A DNA stretch of 64,000 nt from Tretioscincus oriximinensis (GCA_022410635.1 JAJVDF010000219.1:775455-839454), one strand, 5' to 3'. Shown: positions 1 through 12,343, counted from the first letter of the stretch. A program made the numbers and translations. The notes: generated by a model not told the origin, from the letters alone.

Positions 1-1113
1 GAGGAGGGGGAGAAAATGGAGATGAGGTTTCTCATATACTGACCCAAGCATGATTTGGATTGGGGTGGGTAGGAACTGTGGACTGGGACATATACTAGAA
101 GCCTAAGAATGTGATGATCTTATTATGTACTGCAACAACGCTTGTTCCTTCCTTCTCTGGCCTTGAAAAGATCCCTAAGCTCTCCTTCCTGTCCTCCCAT
201 CATCCAAAGGTGCATGATTATACTCAATTATTTGATGAAGTAAGTACCGAAACGTATCTGAGAGCTAAGCGACATGATCTTAAAGGAATGGAATGCATCA
301 AATTTCTTGTAAATAATATAATATTAAACTCCTGTAACCAATATTAGATTCCTGTAACCAATTTATCAATATGTCTTAAAAGAGTTATTCTTAGTATGCC
401 ATATTTATACATACACACACATCACATAGACACATATAATGGATATAAAGTTTGACATTTAGAGGTACAATAAAAAGGGGTAATGCTGAAAGCACAGTGG
501 GTAATGCAACAGTGCAACTATAATAATTACAAAGATCTTTGAAAAAAAAATCTGGAAATGGGCTGCCAAGAGATGGGCTTTAGAATAGTAGTTCTCCACC
601 TTTTTCGAGTCACAACCACATTTAGGCAAAGTGACCTAGGGCATGACCTTGGCAGGCACAGCAGGGCAGAGCAAACAGAGACGGATGACACAGTGCAGGC
701 TGAAGTGTCACGTGACATGACACGAGCAGAATGAAATGCAACACGCACAGCTCCACAGAATGGTTTTTTTTTTTTTAAAGAAAAAGCTTTTCCACTGAAC
801 CCACTCACTTGACATTGGGATCGCTTGATCCCACAGAAAGCCCTTTGCAACCCCATTTGGGTTCATGACCCACAGGTTAGGAACTGCTGCTTTGTAACAA
901 CCCTAAATTTAATAGTAGAAAATGTAAAGTACAGTTTTGTCTGAGCAACCCAGCGTGCATGAATGCATGCTAGCGGCGATGTCTTAAAATAACTTTTGCT
1001 CAAAATTGCAGCTTGGTTAATAAATAATTATTTCAAAGCATTATTCCTGTAAAGCAGACATTTACGTTCTGCCATCAAGTGTGGTAGTTGTTATATATTT
1101 AGTGGTTTCTTAC
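1..1113. other. IQCA1 intron 6 (partial)
   Basis: AT-rich intron sequence. The stretch 590-890 (CTCCACCTTTTTCGAGTCACAA ... ACCCACAGGTTAGGAACTGC) looks like a decayed dispersed element in inverse orientation, but its ends were not found. No coding exon was seen. Confidence 0.5.
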
Positions 1114-1319
1114 CGGCATTCAATGAACCACTGGCGGATCTGGTCTTGCAGACTTTCTTTGATATCGGGACCTTCAACTTCTTTTACCCGTTCCTTAATG
1201 GTTACGAGAGCATCCTGGAAATCTAATTCGTGTTTCTCCTGAACTTCACATCTCAGACTATCTATTTTTTGAGCACGTAACAATGAAGGACTAGGTTTAT
1301 AAAAATGTGGAGGTGGAAT
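1114..1319 (-). CDS. IQCA1: IQCA1 coding exon 6
   Basis: This exon of 206 nt encodes 68 residues (about 241-308) and ends in a split codon (CG). It lies between acceptor CCCCTAG and donor GTAAGA (1113-1108). It reads [20 protein letters not shown], then [20 protein letters not shown], then [16 protein letters not shown]. The PPP turn, the DALVTIK stretch and the [10 protein letters not shown] end match my recollection of the segment that follows FLGM in IQCA1. The frame from exon 5 is continuous, so no exon seems to be missing from the 9-kb intron between them. Confidence 0.88.
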
Positions 1320-2011
1320 CTAGGGGAAAAACCAAAACCAAAATCAGCCCTGAAATAAGTAACAAATACTTTTGGTTTATTGAAAGATTGATTCTAATTT
1401 TATTATCAGATACGATTTTTAAAAAGTTTTAAGTCTTTGTTAACAGAATACAATCAATAAAATAATATTAAAAATATGCAATACAAAATAGGCTGCCATC
1501 TACAGTCATGCCAATAGAAATCAATTGCCTGCAATGATCATTCTCACTGAAAATACCATGAGAAGTCTTGTCCCATCATCCAGCTAGTCTAAACAAGGGG
1601 CATCATGGTGCCTTGGTACCACTACAGAAAAAGTAGCGGCTTTTAGAATTCTTAAAGTGTTATGTGAAAACAGGATGTTAGCAAGCCATTGGAACACGGC
1701 CACATGCATATGTTAAGTAAGCCATTATGATTCTACAAGGTTTTTTTTTTAAAAAAAAAGTCTGGTTGCAATTTCAAAAACAATACAGGAATATTGTGGT
1801 GGTGGGATACTTTACAATAGCAGGAGAGAAGACAGTAAAAATGCAGTTGTCTACTCAGAAGCTGGACTATGCAAAGAACAACAGAAATAACTGTTCTAAA
1901 GGAATGGTCACAAATAGCGTTGTGATCCTCCCCCCTGCCATCGGCGCCAATTTAACAAAGATAAAAAATAGTTTCGCCTTTGTTAAAATTGCTCGGAAAG
2001 GGACACAAGCA

Positions 2012-2327
2012 GGCATGGATAGCTCAGTTGCTTAGGAATTCGTCTTTCGCCTGGGAGATCGGGTTTCGAAGCCCTGTGTTGGAAGTGGGGAGGGATGAGC
2101 ACCTTCCACTAGCCTGTAGCTCTAGCCAACCCAGCTATTTGAAAGCATGAATTGCAAGAAATTGCAACTGACTGCAAGTAGATACATGGGAACCACCATA
2201 GCCTGGTGGGGAAGATAGAATGTGAACCTTCGGGCAAAATATATCCTTGTAAGCCGCTTTGAGTCCCTTTGAAAGGTGAGAAAAGNGGGGTATAAGAACC
2301 AAGTTCTTCTTCTTCTTCTTCTTCTTT
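2012..2327 (+). mobile_element. tRNA-derived SINE with TTC tail, copy 1
   Basis: The 5' head is tRNA-like: an A-box region GGATAGCTCAGTTGC and a B-box-like GGGTTTCGAAGCCC. A unique body follows, containing CTAGCCAACCCAGCTATTTG, then a LINE-like 3' end (GTAAGCCGCTTTGAGTCCC, GAAAAGNGGGGTATAAGAAC), and finally a TTC microsatellite. It is one of five copies in this window and probably the most complete. Lies in IQCA1 intron 5. Confidence 0.85.
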
Positions 2328-2555
2328 CTCACCCTGGAAGAACTCCACTGTGGAGAAAATGGCTCTGAGCAGTGGCTAAAACGTGTTGCTGAGTGCCTGC
2401 CTTTGAAATGACAGCAAGATGCCAACACTGTCATCATTATTCATTCATCTTCATTTTTGATCAATCTGATTGGTTGAAAGTAACAGCACTGGTGACTGAT
2501 CAGAAGTTAGGATGTTTGTGAATATGCACGATTCCTTTATTTATGTAAACATAAG

Positions 2556-3140
2556 GCAAACACAATCTTGGGATGTATCAAGAGGGGCATAGAATCTCAC
2601 TCATGTGAAGTAATTATTCCTCTCTACAGTACTTTGGTACGGCCACACTTGGAATACTGTGTTCAGTTCTGGGGGCCCCAATTTAAAAAGGACATTGATA
2701 AACTAGAGCAAGTACAAAAGAGAGTTACAAGGATGGTGAGTGGTCTGGAAACCATGTCCTATGAGGAACGGTTACAGGATCTGGGGATGCTTAGTCTGCA
2801 AAAGAGAAGACTGAGAGGAGACCTGATAGCTGTCAACAAATATCTGAAGGACTGTCACAGAGCAGAGGGATCAGCACTGTTCTCATTAGCACATGGAAGG
2901 ACTAGAAACAATGGAATGAAACTGCAAGGGAGTAGATTTAGATCAGATATCAGAAAATTTTTTCTAACAGTCAGGATGATAAACCAGTGGAACAGTTTGC
3001 CACTTCACTTTCGCTGGAAGTCTTCAAACAGAGACTGGACAGTCATCTCTCTGGGATGGTTTAATGAATCCTGCATCGAGCAGGGGGTTGGACCCAATGA
3101 CCCTGGAGGTCCCTTCCAACTCTATGATTCTATGATTCTA
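2556..3140 (+). mobile_element. CR1 LINE, 5'-truncated, with 3' end
   Basis: Encodes the C-terminal reverse transcriptase region of CR1: [20 protein letters not shown], then YEERLQDLGMLSLQKRRLRG, then INQWNSLP. After this it ends in the typical CR1 3' sequence (GGGGGTTGGACCCAATGACC) and the octamer tail TCTATGAT repeated. The open frame covers almost the whole fragment, so this copy is relatively young, but it is 5'-truncated as is usual for CR1 and cannot move itself. Confidence 0.92.
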
Positions 3141-5929
3141 AGAATAATTTCTGTTCTATCCAGCTAATCTGTGCCCACCCCATCACACATTGTTTCATTT
3201 ATGTCTATCTTCCATGTGGCTCTGGAGTTCTGTTAATAATGAGTGTCCTTTCATTTTGTTTTACAGCTCTTTTATTATTGTATCTCGTAGGTTGCTACAT
3301 TATTCCCCATTAGACTTCAACAGTTCTCAGTGTGTCTACTAGATAATTGTATACCAGTTAGTTTTATTCTACGGGGGTGCATCAATTTCTCAGAAGCTGC
3401 AGTATCAATTGCTTCCTAACATCAAATCATTGATATAATGTTTCCAGTCTTTCCTGTTTACTTTTCCCCTAGATGTAAACCTTCCTGTACTGAGATAGCA
3501 AATATAAGATATTCTAAACTATTCCCTCTAGTAACCCAAAACAACTGATAGCACCAAAACAAAATCGCCAGTCCAAGATATTAGAAGAGGACCAGAATGA
3601 GTATGTAAGATAACATTTGAAAGTATCTCAAATTACTTAAATTTCTTCAGATACTTCAGAAACAGTCGATAAACATTGCAATTAATGTTTTAGAGCCGGT
3701 CTTCAAAAATGGAGTATCGAAAAACGCTTTAATTGTGGGGTAGTGGGATACTTTACAGGTGAGAAGACTGCTGTTTAAGAAAATGCAATCCTTATCTACA
3801 TCAGAAGGGAGCCAAACAATTTAAATTGTATTTCCCCATATTGATACCTCCTACTGCTTCATTTTAATTAGAGAAGTATTGTTCGTAATTGATTCACTTA
3901 ATTTTATGTGCCCTTTTATTCAGTTATCTCTGTATTTTTTACAATAGGAGTTTCTAGAAAAGTCTTTTTTTTTTTTTTAGGGAATAAACGCGATATTAAA
4001 GGATCACATTTACAAATATAAAATAATTAAAAAGTCTGTTAAAGTTTTGAATTACCATACTTCAATAGCCTATTTGTATATAAATATTAGATATTTGTAG
4101 ACACTCTTATGCAGCGCAGATTGCTTTCCTTGCTTGTTCTATAAGGTATTCTTTATTGGTTCTTTATCTATCAACCTCATTCTTGGCTAATTATTATATT
4201 CTAATATTACATGTTGATTATATCTAAGCTTTCACATTCTATCCTTCACATTTGTATTTATCAAGCCTTTAGAATCATATTATTGTCCCCAACAGCACAA
4301 TGTAGCTCATAGCTTCATTGAATTACGCAACCCCCACAACCCATAAAGGTGAAGACAAGAAGCTATGGGAGACCTAAACAAAATCTCACCATTGACTCTA
4401 GTTCTGTCTAACCAGGCAGGAGAAGCAAACTCCCATGTACCTGAATTTCTGGTGAATATCATACATTATTGTTACCTGACACTTTTTTTTGAGAGGAGTC
4501 ATTTTTCACATGCTTGTCTGATGTTTGGCAATCCTTCTTGCACTAGTTATGAATGCCATGGTAACTATTAAAAAAGCCCTACAAGCATAATTGCTGGATT
4601 TCCTATTATAGTATTACAACATAGCATTTTTAGATTGCAATTAGCACTTCACTAGAAATGTTTTGGTTGTGTCTAGCACTGCAATACAGTGCCAAGGCGA
4701 TCGTCACTTTTCTCTCACATCTGGAAGGAACCTAAGCTTATGAGACACAGCAACAGCAACATTTGAGAAGGCACTATTATTGGTTATAAGAATGTATTTT
4801 ATTAGGATTAGTTTGGATAATTAATTGAAGATAAATACAGTTATTTAAATTAAACTGATAATTATTTATTTTGGATTGAACTGTTTTTGGAGTGAATATT
4901 GCAGAAATATTAAAGCAGAAATTCAAAGCTACATTTGAACATTTCACATTGAATCTAACCTAGATTTACCTAAAAAAACCCAGAATTGGGAATGTAAAAA
5001 ATAAGCAATTTAATTTTCTTTTTACAAACCTTTTAAAGATGCAGCACTCCATTTTATTTATTTCATAGTAACTCTAAACTCACCTATTATTGAAATTTCA
5101 AAAGTATGGAAACTATTGTAATTGGGTACCTAATATGCTTTTTCTTCAGACATTATGTATTCAAGTGGGTTTCTCTTCTTGGCAGTGTAAACTTCAAATT
5201 TCTTAACTCTCTCCATGAACAATTACTTATTTTAAAATAAATCAATACATATTAGCTGCACGGTGCATATTTAGCAGCCTGTGATATCACATCAATAGCA
5301 GAATAATGCATCTTAATGAAGGCTTCCTATGTGTACAGAAACCATTATATTTGCAAGCGTTTTACAGTTAATGATCCAAAACTGGATAACAAAATTCACA
5401 TATTTAGCGAGGTCCTCTATCAGCAATAATATGCCCATTTATAATTGATGTTGCTGAGAAAGGAAGCTCAATATGTGCTCCTTATGTATGTCAAATGATA
5501 GGACTATATGGCCCATTAACTTAAAAATGTTTATCTAATGTTTGAGGGGCTTTGTCTCAAACTACAGTCTAAATTGGAAAGGCAAAAATGGACATTAGTC
5601 TGCAAAAGAATCATTTCTAGCCTATCAGTCACAAAGCATTCTGGGAAGATTGTGTTTTCTATTCTCCATAGAAATATCTTCCCCCTCCTTTTAAAAACTG
5701 CAGTCTGGTTAGTTTTATACATCATTAGTATTGACGTGTGCGGATGCATTTTCTGCTAACAACTCTTCTGAAAAAATTACAAAATGGTTCAAAGTTTGTA
5801 GGGAATAACTAATGCCACAAATCACATAGCAAGGATAACTGACACATGTTTGTTCTGAATGTTACATTCTCCATTCACCAGCTCTTCAGAAACCATATGA
5901 CCAAATGTTGGCCATAGTTATTATGTATC
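3141..5929. other. Intron 5 sequence without recognised elements
   Basis: AT-rich DNA in the largest IQCA1 intron. It has a T-run at 3966-3979 and many stops in all frames. No exon, SINE head or terminal repeat was recognised; very old repeats cannot be excluded. Confidence 0.5.
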
Positions 5930-6493
5930 GTGCATGTAGAAATCACTTCCTCATACAACCTATGCTACGGCTTCTGAGGAGCCCAGCTGAATCATGCCCA
6001 AACCAGTCTTTCTCACACATTAGTCTACCAATGGCATCTGGATTTTCAAAAGCAGAAGGCGTAGTTTTTACTCACTCTCGTCCCTGCAAATACCATTTAG
6101 AGATGTCCTGCCTGTCTCTTTAACTTTCAGGCATACTTGTAGCCATTGATTACACATGTCTTCCATGAATTTGTTTACCCTCATCTTAAAACTAATTGGA
6201 TTGGTTGCTGTTATCATACAATCTGGAAATAAATTCCAGATTCTATGACTGTAAAGGTAAATAAAATACATTGTCTCAAGCCTGGAACTATAGCACCTGG
6301 GCCAAACAAGAAAGCTGACACCCTTTCCACTCAATGGTGTGCTGGAACAGGCATGCTGCATCTGAAGTAGCACATCATGACACTGGTGAGAAAAGGTCCT
6401 TTTCCCAGCTCTTAGAACTTTTAAGGACTGAATCAAGGACTTAAAATTGTGCCAAAAGAATAAAAGGGTGGGTGTGCCCAATACCAATACCAA
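5930..6493 (-). mobile_element. CR1 LINE 3' fragment
   Basis: On the minus strand the open frame ends with RIWNLFPDCMITA and FKMRVNKFMEDM, the decayed equivalent of the CR1 C-terminal block (WNxLP, then SFKxxLDxFM). It is followed by the typical 3' untranslated wording in which ATTTGCAGGGA precedes GAAAAACTACGCC. An older copy than the one at 2.6 kb. Confidence 0.78.
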
Positions 6494-6819
6494 TGCACTC
6501 TCAGTGACAATGCTATGCTGCTTTCAATGCCGATCCTAGTGTAGCTTAACCCGTCCACTCCTCTCCCAGTTACGGTCTTGCCTTGTCAGGCTTAACTCTC
6601 CTGCTCCCTGGTTCTAGTGTTGTACAACAGAGAAAGTATTTTTTTTCTTTATCTACCTTTTCCATATGTGGGGTGCTTACATTTAGATCTGCTTTTGTGG
6701 TCAAGGATTGGTGTATAAATATCACCAGGCCTGTATTTTAAGGGAGAGCAACCTGTGCTGCAGCTCAGGACGGCAGGAGTGGGGAGAACATTCCCCCTAG
6801 TAAAAAAACTTTAAAAAAA

Positions 6820-7110
6820 TTACAGCAGTTTCGCTAGGAGGCTCTGGCAACTGAGGCCAGTTCCTGAAAGCACCCTCCCCCCAGTAAATAAATAAATAAA
6901 TAAATGAAATATATATATTTCTACCTCACCCTATACCCAAAGGTCTAAATAATAACAATAATTACTATTATTATTATTACTATTACTATTACTGTTGCTG
7001 TTGCTGTTGCTGTTGCTGTTGTTGTTGTTGTTATTATATTTCAGTGCAACACTGCTAGGAGGCTCTGGCAACTAAGGCCAGCTCCTGAAGGCACCTTCCC
7101 TCCAGTAAAA
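6820..7110. repeat. Two copies of a 60-bp module around a trinucleotide/ATT microsatellite
   Basis: The module GCTAGGAGGCTCTGGCAACT with GGCCAG(T/C)TCCTGAA(A/G)GCACC occurs at about 6830-6885 and again at 7050-7105. Between them lie an AAAT run (6888-6905) and a compound ATT, GTT and GTTGCT microsatellite (6955-7038). The same module occurs at 18420-18460, 18512-18572, and inverted at about 40395-40440 and 47876-47930. Confidence 0.65.
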
Positions 7111-7384
7111 ATACATAAATATTGTTTGTTTGTTTTTTTAAAAAAATCCTGGTGGGTGGATGGGTAAAATATTTTACTGCTCAGGGCGTTAAACACCCAA
7201 AATATGTCCCTATATATCACTTTAGGATTTTTTGGTGGGACTGTGCACATTTCTCTCCAGGATGACAAGAAGAGCTCACCAGTAGACAGGCATTCTCTAT
7301 CTTTATTGCCTGACGATATTGCTGCATAATCTAAAACATCTGGAAGTACCCAAGACCATGATATGAGGACAAAAAAGTCTAAAT

Positions 7385-7508
7385 TCCTATCTTGACACTT
7401 CCTGTTCCTGGAGCATGAATTTTCAGCCTGGGAAATGAAAAAGGCAGGAAACATTTCCTTCAACCAATGGATGGGAGTGGTTCTTAGTAACCATTCTTTA
7501 AAAATATG
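7385..7508 (+). repeat. Family C dispersed repeat, fragment
   Basis: AAAAAGGCAGGAAACATTTCC followed by ACCAATGGATGGGAGTGGTTC matches the 3' part of the repeats at 9833-10230 and 27125-27365. Family C is described at 9833. Confidence 0.55.
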
Positions 7509-7577
7509 AGTGAACCCCACTCACCTCCACCAGTAACCATTACATTTGCAGCTGTAGAAAACACAAACATATAAGGG

Positions 7578-7745
7578 ATGTCAAGCTGGATCAGGTCACA
7601 ATCCATGTAGTCCAGTCTCCTGCTTCATATGGTGGTAAACCACTTGGTTGTGGACATTCTCAAGCAGAAGGTGTAGATGAAAATCTCTCTTGATCTCAAC
7701 TCCCTACAAATAGTCTTTAGAGGAATTTTATTTATCCCTCCAACC
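7578..7745 (-). mobile_element. CR1 3' tail fragment
   Basis: AGCTGGATCAGGTCACAATCC and ATGTAGTCCAGTCTCCTGCTTC is the inverse of the usual CR1 3' untranslated wording (GGCCTGATCCAGTGTGGCTC). Old and without coding content. Confidence 0.65.
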
Positions 7746-7859
7746 AGTGACACCATCTAGATATTTTGTCTATCTGGTACATATTTTTATGGGAATGCTT
7801 GTTTTGCATGAAACTGAAGATAGCATTTATACAGAGATGGAGCCAAGCTCCTGGGAGGG

Positions 7860-8180
7860 GCAGAGCAGAAGACGGACCCCCCCCCCCCCTGTCCTGATTC
7901 CCACCTTTCTACTTTAAAGTCTTCAGTGACATGTGGTGAGTCTTCCAGCTGATTATGCTGTGCGTGTACCAACAAGCTGTTCTGGATTATCCCTGATTAC
8001 TGTTTGTTGGCGCATGTGTGGTGTAATCAGTTGGAAGAACTCGCCATGTGTCGCTGAAGAATTTAAAATGTAAGGTAAAAATAAGGGTGGGAGTGAGGGC
8101 CCAGCATCGTCGGGGGCGCTTGTAACAATCGGGCCTCCAGGGGTCCTGGGGCTGTGCCCCGATTGCCCTACTCTGGTAAT
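7860..8180. other. GC-rich patch in intron 5, unidentified
   Basis: A C14 run (7877-7890) and a GC-rich stretch at 8090-8175 stand out from AT-rich surroundings. Overlapping minus-strand frames are open but look like composition effects. No family was recognised. Confidence 0.35.
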
Positions 8181-9424
8181 GCCTGTGCATTTATATAAAA
8201 AGAGGTCAATTCTTAATTCAGAGTAAAATCCTTTTAAGGCACACATGATGTTTGGTTTAATGAGCCTAACAAGGAACTCTGATGAATAATTGCAGAACAT
8301 AAATAAAGCCAAAATGCTATTGTTGAGTATATGCTTAGCAAAGCAAACATCTGACACCCCTAAGCTATCTTACTTTACCATATGTGAAGGAATTGACAAA
8401 TATTTACGCTCTATTTATTTACAAAGCTTAAGGTTTTGCTATGAAGATCCAATTATTTCTTTAGCTACAGCTTATATTATTTTTAATGAGCCCCATTCTT
8501 TGCAGACAAGCCCTTTTCTAATAAGCTGGAACAGGACGTAAAATTCAATTTGGAAGCCACATAATTATATACAGTATTTGAAAGAAATATTAAAGGTGAA
8601 AAAAAAAGAAAGATAAGTTTTTTTACTTTCAAATGAAGTTATTTCACAGGAGAAAGGTAATATTTAGAATAATTTAAGTATAAAAATATTAACTTCCCAG
8701 AGTATGAATAACTCTTGCAAACGTGTATGATGTCTGTCTATGTGACAGCAATACAAAGTTTGAAAGCGAGCTGTCATTTAATCACGAGCTGAAAGGTGTA
8801 ATTAAATACACATTTACTTTTGTTTAGCCAACTGTATTTTTTAGCTATTCTGTCGGGCAGTACACTCAACATTAGAAGAATTATCGAAGTGCTTTGAAGA
8901 TGTAATGCCATGGATCTTTAAGCATCACATAGCTTTTATGCACTTACCATGCTAAATCTGTATTAGTAAACTTGCATTTACTTGCTGTAGGTTAGTTATA
9001 GCAGTGTACAACTGCATTAAGCAGCTTTAGAACTGAGAAGATACATGCCATAATACAAATTTGATATCTGTCACTTGCAGCGCAGGATTGCCATAAATGA
9101 AATGGCAGGAGAGCTGCAGCTGTAATGGGTGTGTAAAAGAGGATTTTTTAAAGCAAGAGCAGCTTATAATACATGCAACATCTGTTCAAATCTCTTTTCC
9201 CCACACTAACGGAAGCTGCAGCTCTTCTCTCCCATTTTTTATTGAAACCTTATTGAAGCCACACCTGTGCTCACTCAGCTCCAATATACATGTGGATGTG
9301 CTACTGCTGAATCCAGAACAAACAGAACTGATACTATATCATTGTGAGGACAGAACATCATCTCTCCTGGAGCTACAGCAGAGTTTGCTCCCTCTGCCAT
9401 GCCCTCCCCAGGAACAGGATTTGA
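8181..9424. other. Intron 5, no recognised element
   Basis: AT-rich. The plus-strand open frame at 9097-9465 has no splice context or recognisable domain and is not called as a gene. Confidence 0.45.
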
Positions 9425-9667
9425 TACCCATCCATACCCGAAGGTCTCAGGGTGGCCAACAATAAAAACAGTACAAAATTAACATTTTTAAAATGTAACA
9501 AATAATATCTGAAAGTGGAGTATAAAAACCAGCATTTCTTCAACCAAGCATTTCTTCTAGTAGTAGTAGTAGTAGCAGTTGTAGTGGTAGTGATAGTAGT
9601 AGTGGTATCATTAGTATCATTATTAAAATTATTACTACTACTATCACCAACAACACTACTACTACAT
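9425..9667. repeat. LINE-like 3' tail and TAG/CTA microsatellite
   Basis: CCCGAAGGTCTCAGGGTGGCC with AACAATAAAAAC (9436-9470) resembles the inverse 3' tail of the L2-like element at 42118. It is followed at 9558-9667 by TAG repeats that turn into ACT/CTA repeats, so the microsatellite can fold on itself. Open frames over it are low-complexity artefacts. Confidence 0.6.
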
Positions 9668-9832
9668 ATGTGCAGAAAGCACCTGTGTACCATAAGTGCC
9701 TACATCTGGAATCCTACATTGTTTCTATAGATTCAGAATTCAGTGGCATCAAAGAAAAAATCTGCATTAAAAGAATTAACCACATTAACCACAATTGAAA
9801 AGTCATTCTGCAGAAAATGTAGATTCTGAGTA

Positions 9833-10230
9833 TTCTAACAGGAATGGACCATTTACACTGCTAATTGCTTCTCTATTCCTCAATCACGCCAAAGGATTCT
9901 TAAGCTTACTTTATACTTACCATGTGGGCCAGATTTAAATCATCCCTGTGCTCTAGAAACATTCCTGCAAGAAGTGCAAATGCTGTATTCCAAGCCTTTT
10001 GTACTCTACATGTCACATGACATTTTTCACCCAATCGCAAAGCTGGCAGCCTGACATACAGAACACAAAAAGTCTAGAATACAGCATTTGTTCTAGTTCC
10101 TGGGACAGAAGCAGGAATGCTTTTGCTGGGGGAGTGTGAAAGGCAGGGAACATTCTCCCAGTCAGTGAATGGGAATGGTTTCCAGAGACCAATCTCTAAA
10201 GGGCAATTATGTTTTGTTACAAATTTCAGA
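9833..10230 (+). repeat. Family C dispersed repeat, copy 1
   Basis: Unclassified family of about 0.35-0.4 kb seen at 9833, 14265, 26567 with 27125, and 28950. Landmarks in order are: CAATCACGCCAAAGGATTC, AAACATTCCTGCAAGAAGTG, ACTCTACATGTCACATGACA, CACCCAATCGCAAAG and AGTGAATGGGAATGGTTTCC. No coding potential and no tRNA head was seen. It lies just downstream of exon 5 of IQCA1 in the direction of transcription. Confidence 0.65.
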
Positions 10231-10373
10231 TATCTGGTTTGGGACAAAATGTTGCTATAGCGAACTGGAGAATATTTAGCATTTGGTTTGGTAATATCTA
10301 TGTACTATTGATTGACAAGCAGAAGTGGATTCGAATGACCTAAGGCAGAAAGGACAAGTACGTGAATACTTAC

Positions 10374-10445
10374 CATTCCTAGAAAAGTCATCTCTTCTTC
10401 TCTGAGCTTCACACTTCTTCTCCATTGAGCGTGTCCACGCCAAAC
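10374..10445 (-). CDS. IQCA1: IQCA1 coding exon 5 (end of IQ motif)
   Basis: This is a phase-0 exon of 72 nt (24 residues, about 217-240) between acceptor TTTAG and donor GTAAGT (10373-10368). It encodes VWRGHAQWRRSVK and LREEEMTFLGM. Joined to IQR of exon 4 it makes IQRVWRGHAQWR, matching the IQxxxRGxxx core of an IQ motif, a calmodulin or light-chain binding helix. The (R/K)E(E/D)EM(T/I)FLGM segment is conserved in the family. It is too short for ordinary ORF detection and was found by splice sites and by continuity with its neighbours. Confidence 0.88.
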
Positions 10446-11270
10446 CTAAATTATAAATTCAAATATAATTTAGATTACTTGATCTTTGTAATACTTCTAG
10501 TACAGCAGAAAACAAAAAAAGAAGGAAAAAGGAACAGACTGTATTAGCAACTGTTTACAAACGAGGTATTATGCGTTGCTTCTGGCTCACTCTGTTTTTC
10601 CACCGCAGTGTGAGGTAGAAAACGACAGAGATGAAAGAATTGCAATTTTTGAAATAAATACGTTTATTCCACTTGTAATTGCTTTTATTTCTGTCTTACT
10701 TTTCAGATCATTTCCAGCACTGAAAGCAAAGCAAAAGTTGTGAAAGATCTCCCCTCTATTGCTACACACTGACCTGGCCTTCTGTGACTTTCTTGGTAAT
10801 AGAAAAAGAGCTATATGGGTTTTCTGTTGATTTATTTGTTGAATGGGGTATCATAGGAGACTAGAGGGAGCACGGGAGGTTTTGGAGGAAACATGAGGTG
10901 TTCACGGGGGGGAGGGATTACTTGGACTTAATGTTTACTATGCCAACTCTCTGTGAGTCCCTTACTCCAAGCAATTCCCCATCTTCTCCACCTGTACACT
11001 ATAATGACCTCCATCTCTAAAACTCTTACCACCTTTCAAGGATCCAGGGCAACAGCAACAGCAGCAATAGGGTTATGGACAATGTGTTGCCCACCAAAAT
11101 TGGCCTCTGGTCCCAGCTCTTTTAGGTCAACCTGAGGCTGGTCCTACTTACTAATGTTTAATCACAGCCTTTGCTTTACTAGAAGTTTTTCCATGTTACC
11201 ATAATCTATCAGACATTTACCATATTCCAATTCTAAAACAATGCGCTTCTGACAGAAATAAATGTTTTAC
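10446..11270. other. IQCA1 intron 4
   Basis: 825 bp between exons 4 and 5, without a clear repeat. A GGGGGGAGGG run lies near 10905. Confidence 0.6.
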
Positions 11271-11459
11271 CCTTTGAATGTAAACTGCAGCAAGTTGCAC
11301 ATCTGTGGGTTTTAGACCTTGCTTGTTTTGTTTTTCTCGTTTTTCTTCAAGATAGATCTGTTTCATAAACGTTGCCCTGAGACGCCCCTGGCGAGCCCGT
11401 TCGGCTACCTGAATGAGTTGAATGGCTTCTTGTAAGGGCATGACTTTCACAACCTTTTC
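11271..11459 (-). CDS. IQCA1: IQCA1 coding exon 4 (start of IQ motif)
   Basis: This is a phase-0 exon of 189 nt (63 residues, about 154-216). It runs from [20 protein letters not shown] through [20 protein letters not shown] to LAAVYIQR. The acceptor reads TTGCAG and the donor GTAAAA, a weaker site than in the other exons. RARQGRLRA is a distinctive family signature. The last three residues, IQR, open the calmodulin-binding IQ motif, which is completed by exon 5. Continuing the frame past the donor gives a few residues and a stop, so splicing is required. Confidence 0.91.
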
Positions 11460-11509
11460 CTGCAATTTCAAAGAAATAGTTATGTTAGTCTTAGTTCAGA
11501 AAGTCCAGA

Positions 11510-11615
11510 AAGGGGGACAGAAGCACTTCTAGACTAACATGAGAAAGGAAGGTGGCACGAGCTTTCGTAGACACGTCAACTTCTTCAGATGCTAGGGGAC
11601 TAAAATCAGGAACAG
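11510..11615 (+). repeat. Family D dispersed repeat, fragment 1
   Basis: ACTAACATGAGAAAGGAAGG, TGGCACGAGCTTTCGTAGAC and CTTCTTCAGATGCTAGGG form the core of a dispersed family (see 16440) that recurs at least seven times in the window. Confidence 0.6.
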
Positions 11616-12169
11616 ACCTTATAGGAACCTGAGTGAAGGAGATGACAACGGTAAATATGGTATGGGGATGAACTAGGTGAGCAAAAACAGCTAAAGTGCA
11701 GAAGTGCTGAAGAAGAGGAACATGCCTGGAGGAAAGTGAATGTGCATCAGTCAAATTTACAGAAAGGTAGAGAGCAAATAGTCCAAAGAATGACCTCAGG
11801 AGGCTGGGAAGCTATCTGGTGTTATAATATATATAATGTGCCAGGAAACTATTGTCTCTCTTTAATCCCTAGTTGATGGATTGGAATTTGTAGATGTATT
11901 CTAGTCCTGCTACTTCTCTTTCAAATCTTCCTTTGTAGTTTCTTTGCTCAAGAAAATGATTCAAGGCGTTTTCCTCTACTTTAAAGGATTAACTTCTGCA
12001 CTTTAGCTGAAGTTTATCCAAATAAGGTAAAACTGATTTTTTTTTAAAAAAAGCGTCAGTGAGGTTATATTGCAATCGACCAACAAACTAATGCAAATAG
12101 TTATCCCCCCGCCCCACCCCCAGATGAGAGTTTTTAGCAGGATGTGGAGGTCTAAAGATGGTTCTTCTA

Positions 12170-12330
12170 ATCCTTTCTGCACTAGATCTTATTCCAGATT
12201 TTATTCTGGAATAGGAACCTGCTGTGCATAATGTAGTGTAGTTTGTGGCAGGCCTTACTATAATTTACACCAGCGTGCAGATGGAAAGCTCCTATTCTGA
12301 ACTATAATTAAGAATAGGATCCAGAGTGGT
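12170..12330. repeat. Palindromic TATTCTGG/CCAGAATA module, intronic copy
   Basis: CTTATTCCAGA, TTTTA, TTCTGGAATAGG at 12188-12215 is an inverted repeat. It is followed by a CCTATTCTG ... AGAATAGG pair (12290-12317). The wording around it matches the modules at 39951, 47433 and 49.78-51.06 kb. Confidence 0.5.
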
Positions 12331-12343
12331 TCCGCATATCTGA

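Noticed and set aside
2012..2100. A functional tRNA gene
   Set aside because: The boxes are present, but the sequence does not fold into a full cloverleaf and it is the head of a five-copy SINE.
9373..9730. Frames over the TAG/CTA microsatellite (Val-rich and Thr-rich)
   Set aside because: Direct translations of a trinucleotide repeat.
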